Assembly: GCF_016097555.1 (NCBI RefSeq)
Contig: NC_054702.1
Coordinates: forward strand, 66,332,978 to 66,396,977
Length of the DNA: 64,000 nucleotides
From: Gigantopelta aegis
Lineage: Eukaryota; Mollusca; Gastropoda; Neomphalida; Peltospiridae
Reading direction: 5' to 3'
Shown: positions 59,457-64,000 of the stretch, one piece after another
Layout of the letters: every line of letters begins with the position of its first letter
Numbering within the stretch: the stretch's first letter is position 1
Made by a program: the position numbers and the translations under genes
Notes under the pieces: generated by a model
What the model was told of the DNA's origin: nothing
Databases searched by the model: none
What the model saw: the letters and a program-made list of their open reading frames with translations, nothing else

Positions 59457-60057
59457 CATATTTAAATATGTGGGTTTTTTTGTACAGTAACTGTCTTTGA
59501 ATCATTATCAGGCCCATATGAACAATGTGTGATGTGGGGCGGTCTATATAGAACGAAAAACTATATTTTTGGGGGATCAAGCTTCTTCGGCCCGCCGGTT
59601 CCCATGACACTGATTGTGCCTCACCGGTAAACGTGATGCATGTCCCATGAAACGTTCACCTTAGCATTCACCTTGACCATCTGGTAAAAACATCCAATTA
59701 TAGGACTACCTACACATATAGATTTGTGGTCTTACATCACAGATGCCAATACTGAACTTGCCGTAGGATGGTCTTTTGCATTTATTTATGACGTTAATAT
59801 AGTACATGTAAATATGACATGCACATAAAACACCACGTGTTCTTCATATTCAGTCTGAATATACATAATATTGCTTTTTTTTTATGCAAATGACAGAGGC
59901 TTATTTTAGTAAATACATTCAGTGGTGAAGTAAATAGTCAACATTTTGAGCATAAAGTACAGAAATATTTCATTATCACCGTCAAAACTATATACTATAC
60001 TGAACAAAAGAAAAGCGATTATTTTACTATACATTTCTTTTGCTATATACACTGTAA
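59457..60057. other. Unassigned sequence
   Basis: No recognised element. Confidence 0.6.
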
Positions 60058-60245
60058 AATGTTAAATTAAAGATTGTCTGTTATTTCTTTTATGTTCATC
60101 GGGGTATTAATATAAAAAAAAATCATCCGCAAACTGTGTGAATCGGCGAAGCCGTTCTCACATAAGTTTGCGGATGATTTTGTTTTGTTCATATCCAGAT
60201 TAACGTTAAAAAAATAACAGACAATACTTATAATTAAATTTGAAA
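60058..60245. mobile_element. Long hairpin / foldback element
   Basis: Outer inverted pair ATTGTCTGTTATTT (60073-60086) with its exact inverse at 60212-60225. Inner pair AAAATCATCCGCAAACT (60119-60135) with its exact inverse at 60165-60181. The loop contains CGGCGAAGCCG. No frame. Confidence 0.75.
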
Positions 60246-60781
60246 CATACTTGCCAATAATAACACTAAAACTTCATACTTTATTTTGAATTATTTTTGG
60301 TCCATAAACAATAACGCTCAATAAGACAACTTGCCCATATAAAATGACGTCATCAGATATGTCGTTCACTGACGACATAATTGTTACGTTCATCGAGAAT
60401 TGAACAAACTCACGTTGCTACGTCTGGACCAATGGGATGGCGTTATATTGTAATGAATGTAACGGAAATTTAATTATAAGATATTGATAATTTTAATAGA
60501 AGGAAAAATAAAATAATGGGATTTTATCTAACTGAATAATTTTAAATAAATTAAATAGAACGAAATTAGTATTCGCATCTCTTTTGTCCTACGGTGGGGG
60601 TTTTTCAAGCAATAAACCGATCGGTCAACAACCGTACGATTCTGATGTTAAATTAATAAATCACATTAACATAATTCTACCGTATTATTTCAGTTAATGT
60701 TTACTGTAAATTGATAGTAAAAGCATCATTTCTAAAACAGTTTTGAAAGGTAAAGCCAAACATAAATTGAAAGTTCATCAA
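60246..60781. other. AT-rich unassigned sequence
   Basis: Contains TGACGTCA at 60344. No recognised element. Confidence 0.6.
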
Positions 60782-61125
60782 TTAAAAAAGACAATCCTGA
60801 GTTTTCAGCCCAAGCAAGACGTCCTGTTTGTTCACACAAACCCCAACAAAATTAACACGTTCTGCCTTTTTCTGTTGTTTTTGAAAAAATATATACCATA
60901 CCTGAACATTCTTTAAATATAAAGCATTGCACAGATACATTTGGAATAATCTTTGACCGAATTATTTCAAATGTCGTTTAAATTCGAACATATGAAATTA
61001 TTTTAGATAAAAATCGATACTGAGATATTACATTGATTATAAAGATGGTCTAAGCAAGTAAATTGTAAAAAATAATTTATTCGCTGAATGCTTTTTAAAA
61101 TGGCTACAAACTAAACATTTTTTAA
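60782..61125. mobile_element. MITE-1 relic
   Basis: TTAA at 60782 then AGACAATCCTGAGTTTTCAG. The right end AATGGCTACAAACTAAAC is followed by TTAA at 61122. It parallels the ends of 41201-41598. Confidence 0.5.
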
Positions 61126-61145
61126 ATTTAAAATGCTGCATCTAC

Positions 61146-61634
61146 GTATATGGGTGTAAATAAATATACCCTTATCTGGCAGACAGGTGACATGTCATGT
61201 CATGTCATAGGGTTTTTACGTGCACATTCAGAACAAGCTGTTGTAGCGCACGCCTGTCGTGGGCACAAGAGCCGGCCTTGGCCGGCTCCTCCGTCCATGA
61301 CAGGAAAGGTTGGGGGAGGGGAGAGGAGGGACCGCCTGCACTGGCAGGTGCAAGGGAGCACCAGCAGCCCGATCAAATCGGTAGCAGGCGGGTTGGGGTG
61401 GTGGTGGTGCTATGGAATTTGAATGGAGCAGTTAAATGCCAAAGAGAAAAGGGTGCGCAATTTTGATTGAGGGAATTTGGCGCAATTTTGAACGGTCGGT
61501 CGAAAGGTAAATGGCCGAGCTAATATAGGTTTTGATATTAGTGAATCGAGAGTAGCTCATTAATTTTAGACCTTTAGACCTTAGACAGGTGACAGGTATG
61601 CAATGTGCTATACACATCAAATATAATCGGATTA

Positions 61635-61685
<51 letters not shown>
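61146..61685 (+). mobile_element. Probable retroposon with (TAA)n tail
   Basis: A block of moderate GC (GGGTTTTTACGTGCACATTC; TGTAGCGCACGCCTGTCGTG; GAGCCGGCCTTGGCCGGCTC, a perfect 20-bp palindrome) ends in (TAA)16 at 61637-61684. The palindrome plus simple tail suggests a retroposon. The resemblance to molluscan repeats is from memory only. Confidence 0.4.
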
Positions 61686-63205
61686 GACATATTTTAAATT
61701 ATAATTTTAATATCATTGTTAAAAGTACATTAGAAATCGAAAGAGATGAGCGACTGGGCGTTGTCGAGAGCTTCCGTCCGCGGTTTAGACGTTACCTTGG
61801 CTGAGCTTCCTTTGAGAGTGCGCAGATGAATCCGGGGCGAGGAAAGGGCATCCTTTGATGACGAGTGCCCTTGTCTCCAGGTAGAGTGTTGCAGAGTCGT
61901 CTCACCCTGAACCAGGCCGACTCAGGTTGAGTAGAGCCAGTGTGCTGATGGCGGCTGCCAAAAACTAGCGAAGTGGCGGTAGTCTGTCAATAGAGAGATG
62001 GTATTTGTTAGTTCATTAAACAGTATTATCAAAAATAAATATTTACAAGGCTATATCGCGACACTTAATAACGACCCATCGAAGCGTGCCTCCACAGGGG
62101 TAAAAAGTGCTAAGCAAATGAAACAAGCAGCATTTAGGAAATAACAAAACACACAACGATAAGTGTGCCACGAAAAATCCCTCCGCGCACTACGACTGTT
62201 GAAATGTAGAAAACTAGTGACATAGCAGCGTAATAAAACACAGAGAGATCGTAGACATTGTTTTCAGTCAGTTCATCGAGGTTGTTATCTCACAATCGTC
62301 TGAAAGGTTATCTTAAGATGTAAACCACTATAATATAAACAAGTCGGTTAAAACATATTTGAACAAAACTCCGCCACCTGAATGAGTCGAGCGTTGAGAT
62401 TTTGACGGCTTAATCTAATGAAAACATAACTCATAATCACTGAAAATTTATATTTTATACTGCTTGTATATTTTAGGTGATTGCGCTGCAATGAAGTTTA
62501 AATATTTTATATCTGAAGTTAAATATTAAAAGTATCTACAAGTATACATGTGTATATTTTGAGGATTAGAAGTTGCGTTTACTTCAAATTTAGTCTTTGA
62601 GTTTGCCTCTGTTGAGAAGAGTTTTGTTTTAGGTCAGTTTGTTGGGATTTAGCTGGTGGTTATAATATAAAGTTACAATATAGCTAAATACATGCACTTT
62701 ATACTGAGAGTTAACTTTTAAAACTATCTATTTTTGATGTGCTAAGTTTAAATTATATCGTTAAAATCGGTTTTAAGCTTGATGTTTTTCCTCTGTTCTG
62801 AAGGAATAATTATAGGCTGCTGGGAATTACCACACGGTTATGTTAAAAATAAAGTTAAATGTTTTATTTGCACATTCTAAACAAATTAATGAATATATTT
62901 TTTATTTAGCAATTTTGTGTGTGTGTGTTTCTTTGTTTTGTTGTTCATAAACAAATTATTACTATTATTACAATAATTCTGCTTCAATACTATTTAAACT
63001 AGAGTTCGTCATATAAGAATATTCGTACAGCAAATATAAAGGCTTACGATTTTACTTTAATTAATACATTCGTTTCTTAATGACTTAAATTATTAAAAAG
63101 TCTCCTTTTATTTAGTAAATTAACACAACAATATATTTTATTGCCAAAAATATTACTAAAATAAACTATGTTAAGAAACAAATTACTCTCACACAGATAC
63201 ATTTT
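61686..63205. other. GC-rich island followed by AT-rich sequence
   Basis: 61745-61990 is CpG-rich unique DNA. On the minus strand a segment from a CTATTGACAG acceptor-like site (61988) to a CCAAG/GTAACG donor-like site (61796) is open in one frame for about 63 codons. The remainder to 63205 is AT-rich and unassigned. Confidence 0.35.
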
Positions 63206-63208
63206 GAA

Positions 63209-63210
63209 AA

Positions 63211-63261
<51 letters not shown>

Positions 63262-63402
63262 AATAAATAAAATAAATAAATAAATATTAAATAAATAAAC
63301 AAACAAACAAAAAAAGTAATAAATAAATAAAACAAAATAAAACAAAAACAAAAATAAAATAAAATAAAATAAAATAAAATAAAATAAAATAAAATAAAAT
63401 AA
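63209..63402. repeat. (AAAT)n and (AAAAT)n arrays
   Basis: (AAAT)n at 63209-63300, an A-rich spacer, then (AAAAT)n at 63352-63402. Confidence 0.95.
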
Positions 63403-64000
63403 ATAGTTTTTAAAAATCTAATCCTTTTTAGGTTTTTTAAAATGATTTGTTATGTCAATAAACCTTAATAATAAAATAACCCAGTTACACTATAATATTG
63501 ACTCTTTCTTAATAACATGAAAGAAAATAAAAGAAACAGTTCATTTATGCTCTATATAAAAAAAAACCCCATGATATAATCATATTTACTTCGCAACCAT
63601 TGAGCAATTACCGAACGTGAAGCATGTCAACATATACACACAAAGCTTCCATTACTTGTTTACATGTGGGAAATATTTACAAACGAACGCACATGACGTA
63701 GCCATACATGAGGACATTTTGCAGTAATTAGAAGAAAACGTGTTGTAAATACCCCTGCAAACAAACCCGTGTTTGCACATTATGTGGTCAATGCTATTAT
63801 GCACATGATTAGTGTCTATGGACTTTACCAACAATTTACACAAGTTAAATAACACTAGAAAGTCTGTGTAGTATTTTATGAACACGTGCTCGTAACACAC
63901 GAAACACACGTATCTATTATACTGCGAATGTATTGCATGCAATAAAGTAGGAAAAAACCCTCTATTGTTTAAGGTAAACTGTATGAGAAGATACGATATA
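63403..64000. other. AT-rich unassigned sequence
   Basis: No recognised element or gene-like frame. Confidence 0.6.

Overview
This is a eukaryotic, AT-rich, gene-poor window that looks like intergenic or intronic DNA from a mollusc, most likely a gastropod. That placement is inference: it rests on my recognising the short interspersed element (SINE) heads and tails, the LINE tail and the foldback elements as molluscan in style. No intact protein-coding gene, rRNA or functional tRNA gene is supported. The long open frames are by-products of simple repeats, of 45-bp minisatellite units, or of SINE sequence read in frame.

The window is mostly a mosaic of mobile elements and tandem repeats. I use four working names for tRNA-headed SINE families. 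SINE-A has a TAGCCCAGTGG head and a tail ending CGTCGTTAAATAAAACATTTC. SINE-C has the A-type head and body but a different tail, ending GTGTCGTTAAACAAAACAAAC. SINE-B has a CGTGGTTAAGCCATCGG head and a tail ending AAGTTGAAATGAAATG. SINE-D has a B-like head on an A tail. Many copies keep target site duplications of 9-16 bp, so their boundaries are precise. The SINE-C tail matches the 3' end of a LINE-like element at 46915-47225, which suggests a SINE/LINE partnership. MITE-1 is a palindromic element at TTAA sites (5329, 23730, 38360, 41201, 42836, 60782). MITE-2 is a 160-170 bp foldback with GGCGCGTGTGCAGG ends (10834, 25506, 32209, 58425). There are also a pogo-like MITE (58176), a foldback whose inverted arms contain a minisatellite (29234), a hairpin element (60058), a LINE ORF remnant (843) and several nested insertions.

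Layout: 1-13 kb holds the LINE remnant, SINEs, MITEs and A/C-rich tracts. 14.66-16.14 kb is a compound 45/22-bp minisatellite. 18-39 kb is dense in SINEs, with large (GA)n, (ATCC)n and (AAGT)n arrays. 39-49 kb carries MITE-1 subfamily copies, a degenerate trinucleotide tract and SINE-D. 49.73-53.84 kb is a 4.1-kb array of about 90 copies of a 45-bp unit. 54-64 kb has further SINEs and MITEs. Between them lie unique, locally CpG-richer islands (about 9.3, 17.85, 21.0, 26.1, 39.0, 55.2 and 61.8 kb) that could be regulatory or exonic but cannot be resolved without comparison to other genomes.

I see no new multi-gene system. The most informative signals are the modular head/tail exchange among SINEs, the SINE-C/LINE tail match, the datable nested insertions, the minisatellite-armed foldback, and the seven-unit higher-order repeat at the edge of the 45-bp array.
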